A stretch of DNA of 64,000 nucleotides from Pseudalkalibacillus hwajinpoensis (GTDB lineage Bacteria; Bacillota; Bacilli; Bacillales; Guptibacillaceae). The DNA is taken from contig NZ_JADFCM010000006.1 of NCBI RefSeq assembly GCF_015234585.1, positions 1 through 64,000 on the forward strand, written 5' to 3'. Made by a program: the position numbers and the translations under genes. The notes below the pieces were generated by a model. That model did not search any database and was not told the DNA's origin. It saw only the letters and a list, made by a program, of their open reading frames with translations. Below, in pieces: positions 7,867-15,092 of the stretch (the stretch's first letter is position 1; the number at the start of each line of letters is the position of its first letter).

Positions 7867-9309
7867 TTATTGCCCTTGTGCTAAGGAGTATGCAATCTTA
7901 CCGTCAAAGCGATATAAGTTCTCGATCTTAATCCAATCTAATTCTTCTGATTCAATTTGTGTTAGTAGTTCACGGATCGCTCCTTGAGTTTCTTTTTTAC
8001 CTTCAACTGGTTGGAACCTGCAGCGCCAGTGATCAGATAAGAATGTTTCAGAGAATCCATTGGGATATACTTTCACACCACGATTTGTCATCATCACAAA
8101 TTCATGATTGCTTTCTGCCGCTGCACGCGTTAGCTTCTCTGCAATTTCATCAATTGTTAGGGTGTTGTTAAATAAAAATACATCTGTTCCGTCAAGCTCG
8201 CGTTCAGGAACATAATTGGGACGATTCGTTTCTTCTTTCTCTTCCAATACTTCTTTACGATATACGACCGGTTCGAGTACTGAAGGAGATTGACCAAGAC
8301 GTTCAACTACTGCATGAGAGAATTCTTTCGTTCCAACAGCATTTTTCCCTTTTGCAATATCGCCTGTTAGCACGCCATCCTCAATTGTTTTCAACCATGC
8401 ATTGTGAATTTTCTCTGCAGCTTCAGGCTGTCCAATATGAACAAGCATCATAATCGCACCGTGCAGAAGACCTGATGGGTTTGCAATACCTTTACCTGCA
8501 ATATCAGGAGCGCTTCCGTGAATAGCTTCAAACATCGCAATTTGATCACCGATATTGGCAGATCCCGCCAAACCTACACTTCCAGCAATTTGAGCGGCAA
8601 TATCAGAAGCGATATCACCGTATAAATTCAATGTAACGATTACATCAAATTCTTCAGGCGAATCAGCTAAGCGCGCCATACCAATGTCAACAATATAACT
8701 ATTAGATTCAATTTCAGGATATTCAGCCGCAATCTCTTTGAAAACCTGATGGAAAAGACCATCACTTAATTTCATGATGTTATCTTTCACGAGACATGTT
8801 ACTTTCTTACGATTGTTTTTACGAGCATATTCAAATGCATGACGAATGATACGCTCAGATCCCGGTCGTGAAATAAGCTTCAAGCTTTGTACAACGTCCG
8901 GTGTTTGCTGATGCTCAATTCCTGAATAGAGATCTTCTTCATTTTCTCGAACAATGACAAGATCCATGTCAGGATGCTTATTTTCTACAACAGGGTTATA
9001 AGAAACGCAAGGGCGAACGTTTGCATATAGACCCATAGCGGTACGAATGGTTACATTTAAGCTCTTGTATCCTCCACCCTGTGGTGTTGTAATAGGTGCT
9101 TTGAGAAGTACTTTAGTTCGACGCAACGAATCCCATGCTTCCTGAGGGATTCCCGTTGAATTTCCAGAAAGGTATACTTTCTCTCCAACGTCAATAAATT
9201 CAGGCTCAATTTCAGCCCCAGCTTGTTCTAAGATGTGCAAGGTTGCTTCCATAATTTCTGGACCAATGCCGTCTCCTGTTGCTACCGTAATTGGGCGCTT
9301 TTCTGCCAT
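7867..9309 (-). CDS. Isocitrate dehydrogenase, long Thermus-type with NAD-type cofactor signature
   Basis: TCA-cycle enzyme: oxidative decarboxylation of isocitrate to 2-oxoglutarate. 480 residues from ATG 9309 (GGAGAGAAGATC before it; the longer ORF start is not needed). Core beta-decarboxylating dehydrogenase fold 1-330 with ATGDGIGPEI, substrate loop SLNVTIRTAMG (Ser, Asn, Arg), YSGIEH, VKDNIMKLSDG and DIASDIAAQIAG. A C-terminal extension of about 140 residues matches the long type known from Thermus and rickettsiae, unlike B. subtilis Icd (about 423). In the cofactor loop the sequence is HGSAPDIAGK; NADP enzymes carry Lys-Tyr where this has Asp-Ile, and those two residues mark NAD use in the family. 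Monocistronic, strong promoter and a 160-base leader. Confidence 0.88.
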   Translation of the reverse strand: MAEKRPITVATGDGIGPEIMEATLHILEQAGAEIEPEFIDVGEKVYLSGNSTGIPQEAWDSLRRTKVLLKAPITTPQGGGYKSLNVTIRTAMGLYANVRPCVSYNPVVENKHPDMDLVIVRENEEDLYSGIEHQQTPDVVQSLKLISRPGSERIIRHAFEYARKNNRKKVTCLVKDNIMKLSDGLFHQVFKEIAAEYPEIESNSYIVDIGMARLADSPEEFDVIVTLNLYGDIASDIAAQIAGSVGLAGSANIGDQIAMFEAIHGSAPDIAGKGIANPSGLLHGAIMMLVHIGQPEAAEKIHNAWLKTIEDGVLTGDIAKGKNAVGTKEFSHAVVERLGQSPSVLEPVVYRKEVLEEKEETNRPNYVPERELDGTDVFLFNNTLTIDEIAEKLTRAAAESNHEFVMMTNRGVKVYPNGFSETFLSDHWRCRFQPVEGKKETQGAIRELLTQIESEELDWIKIENLYRFDGKIAYSLAQGQ

Positions 9310-9479
9310 GATCTTCTCTCCTTCTCTCTGGTCTATCAATACACATTGAAAAACCCGGTAGGCTCAATTAGAGAACACCGGATCTTTCAGATACAGTGAA
9401 ATATCCATTTCTCAAGATCGTTCAACTCTGGACTTGAATCATGGAATAAACCAACATTTTGTTATCGCTTTCCAAGGTT

Positions 9480-9508
9480 ATTATAGAAATCATGTGCTTT
9501 TTTGTCAA
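9480..9508 (-). promoter_or_regulatory. Consensus SigA promoter of the isocitrate dehydrogenase gene
   Basis: On the minus strand TTGACA (9508-9503), 17-base spacer, TATAAT (9485-9480): a perfect match to both hexamers. Transcription would begin near 9473, giving a leader of about 160 bases containing a CCGGT/ACCGG stem. Confidence 0.85.
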
Positions 9509-9536
9509 TTTTACAGAGTTTCTGTCATCGCCGCTT

Positions 9537-9573
9537 CAAAAAAAACCAGCCTCTAAAGGAAGAGGACTGGTTG
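9537..9573 (-). terminator. Intrinsic terminator after the Sco gene
   Basis: Imperfect stem AACCAGCCTCT / AGAGGACTGGTT with 6-base loop and a long A-run on plus (T-run on minus) at 9537-9545. Confidence 0.8.
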
Positions 9574-9577
9574 ATCA

Positions 9578-10150
9578 TTATTGAAGCGCTTTGACGTCGT
9601 CCACGATCTCTTCAAATGGAACGTTAGAATAGCCAGAATACTTCTTAACGGCAATCCCTTCTTTATTAACAAGGTAGAAATTAGTACCATGAATGAATTG
9701 ATCTGAACTTGGGTCAGCATCTACAGCCGTTTTAAAACTACTTTCCGCAAAACCTTTTATTTCGTCTTCATTGTATCCAGTCAAGAAGTGCCAGTTAGAT
9801 AGATCAGCATCAAATTTTTCAGAGAATGTCACAAGCTGTTCAGGAGTATCCCGTTCAGGATCTACTGAAAATGAAACGAGTTCTACATCTACATCCGCTT
9901 CACTTAGCTTATCCTGAAGCTGTGACATATTCGCTGTCATTGGGGGACACACCGTCTCACAATTTGTAAAAATAAAATCAGCTATCCACACTTTTCCTTC
10001 TAAATCATTTAATCCAAACTCACTTTTTGTATGGTCTGTATATGTAAAATCTTGTACTTTCCAATCGAGATCGTCAGGAACTTCTTTCCCACATGCAGCT
10101 AGTACGACAAGAAGAGTTATTACTGTTACTAATAACAGTCGATTCTTCAT
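9578..10150 (-). CDS. SCO1/SenC family copper chaperone lipoprotein (YpmQ-like)
   Basis: Membrane-anchored thioredoxin-fold protein that delivers copper to the CuA site of cytochrome c oxidase. 190 residues from ATG 10150, with GGAGGT 7 bases upstream; a TTG start at 10165 would swallow that ribosome site. Signal peptide with lipobox LAACG. Copper ligands visible: CETVC (CxxxC) and the distal His in FIHGTNFY. About the usual length. Lies near ctaG (12374), another oxidase assembly gene, and downstream of an ArsR-family gene from which it is separated by 199 bases holding a perfect palindrome. Confidence 0.9.
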   Translation of the reverse strand: MKNRLLLVTVITLLVVLAACGKEVPDDLDWKVQDFTYTDHTKSEFGLNDLEGKVWIADFIFTNCETVCPPMTANMSQLQDKLSEADVDVELVSFSVDPERDTPEQLVTFSEKFDADLSNWHFLTGYNEDEIKGFAESSFKTAVDADPSSDQFIHGTNFYLVNKEGIAVKKYSGYSNVPFEEIVDDVKALQ

Positions 10151-10301
10151 AATGGTTACCTCCAATAAAAATAAAATTAAGCGCTCTCTTTACCTTATCT
10201 CAAAATAAGGAAAGATGCTATACGACGTAAATATCGGTTTTGAGAATTTCATGAACAAAAAGCTGTATCTCTCAAAAAAGCCTCTTTCTTTTTTTGGGTC
10301 T

Positions 10302-10317
10302 AAAAGTTTAAACTTTT
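10302..10317. promoter_or_regulatory. Perfect 16-bp palindrome, possible ArsR-family operator
   Basis: AAAAGTTTAAACTTTT, fully self-complementary, between the ArsR gene end and the Sco gene. Its core GTTTAAAC recurs at 10695-10702 just upstream of the ArsR start. Confidence 0.45.
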
Positions 10318-10349
10318 GAACTATAAGTATTTAAAATAGAGTAGAAGGA

Positions 10350-10667
10350 CTAATAGCAAGTCTCTTCTACTTTTGCTAGCAGCATTTTTAACGTTGTGAC
10401 ACCATCCTCTAATTGTAGAGAATAGAATCTCGTTGTGCCTTTCTGCTCAACAGAAACAAGCCCAACTTCACGCAAAATTTTCAGATGATGAGAAATAGCA
10501 GGACGTGATAAAGTCGATCGCTCCGTAATCTCATTCACACTTAATGGATCGTGTTCACTAAGTAGCATAATGATATCCTGTCTATAGGGATCACCAAGCG
10601 CCTGGAAGATTGGTGTGCTTTTGCGAAAAAGTTGGATCGCTTCCTGATGGTCATTTTTCTGATTCAT
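10350..10667 (-). CDS. ArsR-family transcriptional regulator
   Basis: Winged-helix repressor, 105 residues. Helix-turn-helix near 40-85: FQALGDPYRQDIIMLL, SVNEITERSTLSRPAISHHLKIL, then the wing GLVSVEQKGTTRFYSL. No CxC metal motif of ArsR/CadC type and no CzrA-type alpha-5 His set, so the signal is unknown; a Cys sits at the penultimate residue. GGAGG precedes ATG. The repeated GTTTAAAC palindromes upstream (10695-10702) and downstream (10302-10317) are candidates for its binding sites, which would make it autoregulated and possibly a regulator of the Sco gene; that is inference. Confidence 0.85.
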   Translation of the reverse strand: MNQKNDHQEAIQLFRKSTPIFQALGDPYRQDIIMLLSEHDPLSVNEITERSTLSRPAISHHLKILREVGLVSVEQKGTTRFYSLQLEDGVTTLKMLLAKVEETCY

Positions 10668-10759
10668 AGCAGAAAGCCTCCTATTCGTTTAAGTGTTTAA
10701 ACATATAACCTAATTTCAGCATATAGGAATCTTTCTATCCTGTCAATAAACGGTTACGG

Positions 10760-11209
10760 TTATAAATAACCTAACTTTTCCAAGACTACCTTATGATTTG
10801 GGTTCATTTCGCTAGGTAACTCGTTTAGTGGAAAATATTTCACTTCTGATACTTCATTTCCATCTAATTTAAAAGCTTCACTCTCACATTGTCCCTTATA
10901 AACAGCAATAACACTATAAACCTCATCTCCATTTGGATATCGGTAATATAACTCTTCACCAGAAAAGAGGGAAACAAACGTTAACTCCTTAATACCTACT
11001 CCTAATTCCTCAAACGTTTCACGTACAGCCGTCTCTTCAAAAGATTCTCCCGGCTCCATAAATCCACCTGTTAATCCCCATAGCTTATTATCTGTTCTCT
11101 TCTGTAACAGTAGCCTGCTCTTCGTATGATCAAATAATAAAATCGCAACACCAGGTAGAATTAATGGCCGACTCCCAACTAACGCTCTTATTTGTTGAAT
11201 ATAGTCCAT
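10760..11209 (-). CDS. Nudix hydrolase
   Basis: Pyrophosphohydrolase of unknown substrate, 149 residues. Start ATG 11209 has TAGGAGGT before it; the longer ORF reaches back through the terminator at 11236-11270 and is not credible. Nudix box visible: GGFMEPGESFEETAVRETFEELGV (G, 5, E, 7, REx2EExG) near 55-78. Resembles YjhB-type proteins acting on nucleoside or sugar-nucleotide diphosphates. Own unit following the terminator of the tiny-gene operon; substrate cannot be called. Confidence 0.85.
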   Translation of the reverse strand: MDYIQQIRALVGSRPLILPGVAILLFDHTKSRLLLQKRTDNKLWGLTGGFMEPGESFEETAVRETFEELGVGIKELTFVSLFSGEELYYRYPNGDEVYSVIAVYKGQCESEAFKLDGNEVSEVKYFPLNELPSEMNPNHKVVLEKLGYL

Positions 11210-11235
11210 AGTACCTCCTAAAGAATTGAAATCAA

Positions 11236-11270
11236 ACAAAAAGCCTCTCGATCTCTCGAAAAGGCTTTTT
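11236..11270 (-). terminator. Intrinsic terminator of the tiny membrane-gene operon
   Basis: Stem AAAAGCCT / AGGCTTTT with an inner TCGA pairing; T-run on the minus strand. Overlaps the stop codon of the last small gene. Confidence 0.7.
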
Positions 11271-11364
11271 ATGCGGTGGCAAACGCCCAAACCCAGAAGG
11301 CTACACCCCAGACAGCACAAAGAACTAATAAAATAATAAGAAGGCGAATATTTTTATTTCTCAT
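11269..11364 (-). CDS. 31-residue single-helix membrane protein
   Basis: Begins MRNKNIRLLII and ends VWAFATA; residues 7-30 form one hydrophobic helix with two Trp and one Cys. ATG 11364 overlaps the stop of the preceding 46-aa gene (ATGAGAAATAA), a classic coupling arrangement. Stop is followed at once by a terminator. No family recognised. Third of three tandem genes for tiny membrane proteins; coupling and position argue it is real. Confidence 0.6.
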   Translation of the reverse strand: MRNKNIRLLIILLVLCAVWGVAFWVWAFATA

Positions 11365-11494
11365 GGTTGTCCATCTCCCCATGTTCTACCGTTTTTTCTT
11401 TTCTCTTTAACATATACAAGAAAAACCCAAATAAACCAAACACTACAAAAAATAGCCCTGTTGACATATAAACTAGAATCGACCCTATATCCAT
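11354..11494 (-). CDS. 46-residue single-helix membrane protein
   Basis: Starts MDIGSILVYMSTG, hydrophobic helix about 5-29, then a charged tail KRKEKTVEHGEMDNHEK. Ribosome site AAAGGTGG 8 bases before ATG. Overlaps the next tiny gene by 11 bases. Topology prediction: N-out, C-in by the positive-inside rule. Not recognised; single-helix accessory subunits of respiratory complexes look like this and the neighbourhood (Sco, CtaG) fits, but that is inference. Confidence 0.65.
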   Translation of the reverse strand: MDIGSILVYMSTGLFFVVFGLFGFFLYMLKRKEKTVEHGEMDNHEK

Positions 11495-11520
11495 ATTTTG
11501 TCCACCTTTCTAATTCCGTA

Positions 11521-11643
11521 CTACCCGCTGTATGATAAATAGATGGATAATACTCCAATGACCATCATCGTTATAAAAGGCAGAACAAAGGCCAGGAAAA
11601 TAACAGCGGATTCTGTTTTATGCTGTTTAATTTTAGATAACAA
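11521..11643 (-). CDS. 40-residue single-helix membrane protein
   Basis: TTG start with AAGGAG 9 bases upstream; begins LLSKIKQHKTES, then one helix about 13-36 (AVIFLAFVLPFITMMVIGVL). First of three tandem tiny genes, 26 bases ahead of the next, 114 bases downstream of the CzrA-like regulator on the same strand. Function unknown. The TTG start rests on the ribosome site and the reading frame only. Confidence 0.55.
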   Translation of the reverse strand: MLSKIKQHKTESAVIFLAFVLPFITMMVIGVLSIYLSYSG

Positions 11644-11757
11644 GAAGCCATTCTCCTTTCACTTTATCAATCACTCAAATAATAGTATAACGAAACTTCA
11701 CTTCATTACCGTCCATTTTTCTTGAACGTTTCCGTACAATTCTACCATACAGAGCGA

Positions 11758-12084
11758 TTAATCGTGACAGGCATGGTGGATCGCCTGGTGAAGCAGTGCC
11801 ATCACATGCTGATCATCAGGAGAATAAAAAATACTCGTGCCGGCTCTTCTAAACTTTACTAAGCGTAAGTTCTTCAAAAAGCGAAGCTGATGAGAAACAG
11901 TCGATTGAGAAAGATGCAGAGCATCCGCTATTTCACTTACAGCACATTCCCGATCTGCCAACAAGTTTAATATCCGAATCCTCGTTGGATCTCCCAAAGC
12001 TTTAAAAGTTTGCGAAACAATAAAAAGTGTTTCTTCATCTAGATCCAATTGTTCTTTTGCCACATCCTGCCCATGATTATCCAA
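11758..12084 (-). CDS. CzrA/SmtB-type zinc-responsive ArsR-family repressor
   Basis: Metal-sensing winged-helix repressor, 108 residues from TTG 12084, which has GAGGGAGAGGGG 6 bases upstream. The frame is open to ATG 12141, but a promoter -10 (12145-12140) overlaps that ATG, so the longer form could not be translated from this promoter. [41 protein letters not shown]-terminal alpha-5 site has Asp-x-His, then His-x2-His ten residues on (DQH...HHACH), the exact spacing of CzrA ligands for Zn or Co. Operator-like TGAA-N6-TTCA lies in its own leader, so autoregulation is likely. No efflux pump gene is adjacent; the three tiny membrane genes follow. Confidence 0.85.
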   Translation of the reverse strand: MDNHGQDVAKEQLDLDEETLFIVSQTFKALGDPTRIRILNLLADRECAVSEIADALHLSQSTVSHQLRFLKNLRLVKFRRAGTSIFYSPDDQHVMALLHQAIHHACHD

Positions 12085-12104
12085 AACGATCCCCTCTCCC
12101 TCAT

Positions 12105-12120
12105 TACATGAACATACATT
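12105..12120. promoter_or_regulatory. ArsR/SmtB-type operator in the leader of the czrA-like gene
   Basis: On the minus strand ATGAATGTATGTTCAT: arms ATGAA/TTCAT around six bases, matching the TGAA-N6-TTCA pattern of CzrA/SmtB operators. Located about 13-28 bases after the predicted transcription start. Confidence 0.55.
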
Positions 12121-12139
12121 CATATACCATTCTGTTGCC

Positions 12140-12169
12140 ATTGTATGAAAGACCTTTCACTATTGTCAA
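12140..12169 (-). promoter_or_regulatory. SigA promoter of the czrA-like gene
   Basis: TTGACA (12169-12164), 18-base spacer, TACAAT (12145-12140) on the minus strand. Confidence 0.7.
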
Positions 12170-12373
12170 CTTAGATGAGGAAGCCTGTCACGATTCCTTC
12201 ACACAAAATGTAGAACCCGCCTTGAGTTAATGGGAAATCCTTTTTACAATAGAGTAAGAAGAAAAAGTAAAGGCTTTCTTATCGTTAGATAGGATGCAAG
12301 AAGATGATATGGTATGATGAAAACGGTCAACATTTACTGTCAGGCATTATGATCATAGATGGAGGTGTTCCTA

Positions 12374-13279
12374 ATGTGGGAACAATTATCGAGCACATTT
12401 TCGTTTAGTGCTTTATGGAGTCCTGGAATTATGGTAGCTGCAATCGTTATTGCTGGATTCTACTTACTTCTAACAGGACCTTGGAAAAATAGCTTTAAAG
12501 ACTCGGCACCGATTCCCCTTTACAAAAAGATCTTTTTCTTAATCGGGGTTTTCTTATTTTATCTCGGACTTGGCGGTCCACTATCACTTATGGGGCATTT
12601 ATTACTCAGCATCCATATGACTGAGATGGCGCTCGTATATTTAGTCGCTCCACCACTCATGATAGTAGGCACCCCAGCATGGTTGCTACGTCCACTGCTA
12701 AATATCAAAGTGATTCGTAAAATCTTTAAATTTTTCACATTCCCTATTATTTCACTGCTTTTATTTAACGGGTTATTTTCTTTCTATCATATCCCAGAAA
12801 TCTTTGATTACTTAATGGTGCACTATACGGCTCAGAATTTCTATAAAGCCGCTCTAATCCTGACAGCCTTTGCTATGTGGTGGCCACTTGTTTGCCCAAT
12901 ACCAGAATACGATACGTTATCAGGTGTTAAAAAACTTGGATACATCTTCGCAGATGGTGTCCTACTCACACCAGCATGTGCTCTCATTATTTTCGCAACT
13001 ACTCCATTATACGCTACATATACGGATCCAACGATTTGGGCAAATGCAATGGGATATTGCGTACCAACCGGCACGACCGTTTCACCTGAACTATTTGACC
13101 AATTCAAACCACTAGGCATCATGGAAGACCAACAGCTAGGCGGCATCATCATGAAAATCATCCAAGAACTCTCATACGGCACCGCACTAGGCTACATCTT
13201 CTTCCAATGGGCAAGAAGAGAACGAGAAAAAGACGCCGAAGAACTACAATCACCAGAATTCCGAATCAGTGAGATTTAA
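12374..13279 (+). CDS. ctaG: CtaG, cytochrome c oxidase assembly factor
   Basis: Caa3_CtaG family membrane protein needed for the CuB centre of caa3 oxidase, 301 residues. About seven helices; family blocks visible: SLMGHLLLSIHMTEMALVYL, PPLMIVGTPAWLLRP, MWWPLVCPIPEYD and GVLLTPACALIIFA. His and Met residues in the second block are the conserved ones. ATG 12374 has GGAGGTG 7 bases upstream; the ORF start 15 bases earlier would include the ribosome site. Expected partner of the Sco protein at 9578; the oxidase structural genes are not in this window. Followed by a block of tandem hairpin repeats instead of a normal terminator. Confidence 0.93.
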   Translation: MWEQLSSTFSFSALWSPGIMVAAIVIAGFYLLLTGPWKNSFKDSAPIPLYKKIFFLIGVFLFYLGLGGPLSLMGHLLLSIHMTEMALVYLVAPPLMIVGTPAWLLRPLLNIKVIRKIFKFFTFPIISLLLFNGLFSFYHIPEIFDYLMVHYTAQNFYKAALILTAFAMWWPLVCPIPEYDTLSGVKKLGYIFADGVLLTPACALIIFATTPLYATYTDPTIWANAMGYCVPTGTTVSPELFDQFKPLGIMEDQQLGGIIMKIIQELSYGTALGYIFFQWARREREKDAEELQSPEFRISEI

Positions 13280-13281
13280 TA

Positions 13282-13640
13282 CGAAAAGCGGAGCGGGCCC
13301 GCCTAAATCCGCAGGATGTTGGAGCCCATGAGATTGAGACGCTCTTTGTCTCATTCGATTGGGCGAAACAGCCGGAGGATTTGGCCCGCGCAGCTAGACA
13401 CCGAAAAGCGGAGACGAGCGTTTAGAAACGGAGATATTGGAGCTCTTGAACTAGAACACGCTCTTTGTGTTCTGGTGAAAGAGTGAAATATCGCAGTTTC
13501 TGCGAGTCGTAGCTAGACACCGAAAAGCGGAAGTGGGCGGTTAGACACGGCAGGCACTGGAGCCTTTTCATTTGAACACGGTCTTTGTGTTCGGATGAAA
13601 AGGTGAAGTGACCGAGTGTCTGCCCACTGTAGCTAGACAC
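13282..13640 (+). repeat. Three tandem ~120-bp hairpin repeats with compensatory changes
   Basis: Units 13282-13401, 13402-13520, 13521-13640, each opening with CGAAAAGCGG and closing with AGCTAGACAC; the first 7 bases of a fourth copy (CGAAAAC) follow. Each unit folds into one long hairpin. Stem arms differ between copies but pair within each: GCGGGCC/GGCCCGC and AAATCC/GGATTT in copy 1, GATATT/AATATC and AGAACAC/GTGTTCT in copy 2, GTGGGC/GCCCAC and GACAC/GTGTC in copy 3. The loop CTTT and the flanks are constant. Similar repeats with AGCTAGACA ends are known to me from other Bacillaceae; function unknown. Any ORFs here are chance. Confidence 0.85.
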
Positions 13641-13662
13641 CGAAAACCAGAACCCCCCGTTC

Positions 13663-13698
13663 AAAAAAGCCATGAAGCACTTTGCTTCATGGCTTTTG
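13663..13698 (-). terminator. Intrinsic terminator of the 158-aa membrane protein gene
   Basis: 14-bp perfect stem AAAAGCCATGAAGC / GCTTCATGGCTTTT, 4-base loop, T-run on both sides; could also stop readthrough from ctaG. Confidence 0.85.
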
Positions 13699-14175
13699 TT
13701 ATTGCATACCCTTCCGTCTTAACAATTGTCGTAATCCGCCCCCAATTACTACCCCAATAACAATACCTATAATAGCAACAAAGGTCGGTGGAATAACAAA
13801 AGGCTCTGTTCTTAAATTCGATACAATCACAGCCACCGTAGAAAAATACGCTCCACATACAAAGGGTAAAGACAGGTAATCACCTGGTAGTTCCCCTGCT
13901 TTTTCGATAGCACCTAGATAGCTTTCATAAATCGCAAACATGTAAACACAAGGATAAAACATAGCCCATTCATAATTTGTAACTGAAATTGCCTGGACGG
14001 ACTTACCTTGAAAACTATAGAGAATATTCATATTAAGATTTGCATTCACATTGATCAAAAACTCAAGCCCAATAAAAAAAGCACCTCTTATGTAATTCTT
14101 ATTAATGATTTGTCCAAACCCGGGAAAGGCAATACTCCACAAGAGAACTTCAATTGGATTTACTTTTCTGTTCAT
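13699..14175 (-). CDS. Hypothetical multi-pass membrane protein
   Basis: 158 residues, not recognised. Three to four hydrophobic stretches: about 8-45 (EVLLWSIAFPGFGQI, then GAFFIGLEFLINV), 75-90, 105-125 and 130-150 (glycine-rich IIGIVIGVVIGGGLRQL). The FPGFGQIINKNYIRG segment resembles the short helix-turn seen in TM2/DUF5683-like proteins, a weak likeness. Weak ribosome site GGTGATGG directly before ATG. Transcribed alone between ctaG and yteA. Confidence 0.7.
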   Translation of the reverse strand: MNRKVNPIEVLLWSIAFPGFGQIINKNYIRGAFFIGLEFLINVNANLNMNILYSFQGKSVQAISVTNYEWAMFYPCVYMFAIYESYLGAIEKAGELPGDYLSLPFVCGAYFSTVAVIVSNLRTEPFVIPPTFVAIIGIVIGVVIGGGLRQLLRRKGMQ

Positions 14176-14325
14176 CCCATCACCAGCTTCTTATTGTCTC
14201 AGCTACATTTTTACCTTTTCCATATTACTGGTATTTCATCCAACTCTCATGGAATTATTTTCAGAAGTAGCACCCTTCTTTTTGATCCATACTACGGATA
14301 TAAGAAAAAGAAGGGAGAAATGACT

Positions 14326-15057
14326 ATGTTAACAACGAACCAACTTCGTTCATATAAGAAAATGATTCAAGAACGCATCCTGGCTCTTAGTGATGAATTA
14401 GATGAAAACGATGAATTTGGTGTTTCTCAGTCTTTTGCTCAACATTCTACAGGTGAACTATCCAATTACGATAATCACCCTGGCGATACGGCGACAGAAT
14501 TATATGAACGCGAGAAAGATCTATCACTAAATGAACATGCAAAAACAGAATTAGCAGAACTAACAAAGGCCCTTGAACGAATTGGAAATGGAAAATACGG
14601 CATATGTGAAGTTTGTGGAAATGATATTTCAACAGAAAGACTCGCTGTCCTTCTAACTGCTTCAACATGTGTAGAACATAGTCCATCACAAAAGACATCA
14701 GACAAAAGACCAGCAGAAGAAGGGGTACTTGGCAATTCCTTCGAGGAACATGTAAACGACTCTAACGATGCTACCTTTTTTGACGCTGAAGATTCATGGC
14801 AACGAGCTGCGAAGTATGGCACATCCGAAACTCCATCAGACTTTAACGCTCCGGAAATGAACTATGACAGAATGTATATTGATTCCGATGAGCCTGTCGG
14901 ATATGTCGAGGAAATCGAATCATTTTTATCAGCCGATCTAGATGGCAAACCATCTGGAGTTATTCCAAATCAACGGCATGAACGTTATGAAGACTTACTG
15001 GATGATCATGATCTGAAGGCAAGTCAGGGTACAATTGAGGATAGTGACCTCATTTAA
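14326..15057 (+). CDS. yteA: YteA-like DksA/TraR zinc-finger family protein
   Basis: 243 residues. ATG 14326 (MLTTNQL) is chosen: GGGAG lies 8 bases upstream, and YteA starts the same way; the ORF is open far upstream without meaning. N-terminal coiled-coil 1-90, then the DksA/TraR-type finger near 90-115 as YGICEVCGNDISTERL...TCVEH, with CxxC intact and the second pair reduced to Cys plus His as in YteA. C-terminal half is acidic and disordered-looking (DDHD, EDSD). Members act on RNA polymerase or are spore/stress proteins of unclear role; no function is claimed here. Confidence 0.85.
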   Translation: MLTTNQLRSYKKMIQERILALSDELDENDEFGVSQSFAQHSTGELSNYDNHPGDTATELYEREKDLSLNEHAKTELAELTKALERIGNGKYGICEVCGNDISTERLAVLLTASTCVEHSPSQKTSDKRPAEEGVLGNSFEEHVNDSNDATFFDAEDSWQRAAKYGTSETPSDFNAPEMNYDRMYIDSDEPVGYVEEIESFLSADLDGKPSGVIPNQRHERYEDLLDDHDLKASQGTIEDSDLI

Positions 15058-15092
15058 TAAAGCAGCCCGCAATAAGCGGGCTGCTTTATTAC
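15055..15092. terminator. Bidirectional terminator between yteA and argS
   Basis: Stem AAAGCAGCCCGC / GCGGGCTGCTTT, short loop, T-runs on both strands; serves the convergent genes. Confidence 0.88.

Noticed and set aside
13422..13673. ORF with repeated residues in the hairpin block
   Set aside because: It is a translation of the tandem hairpin repeats; no ribosome site and no homology, and the repeats vary by compensatory change, not by codon.
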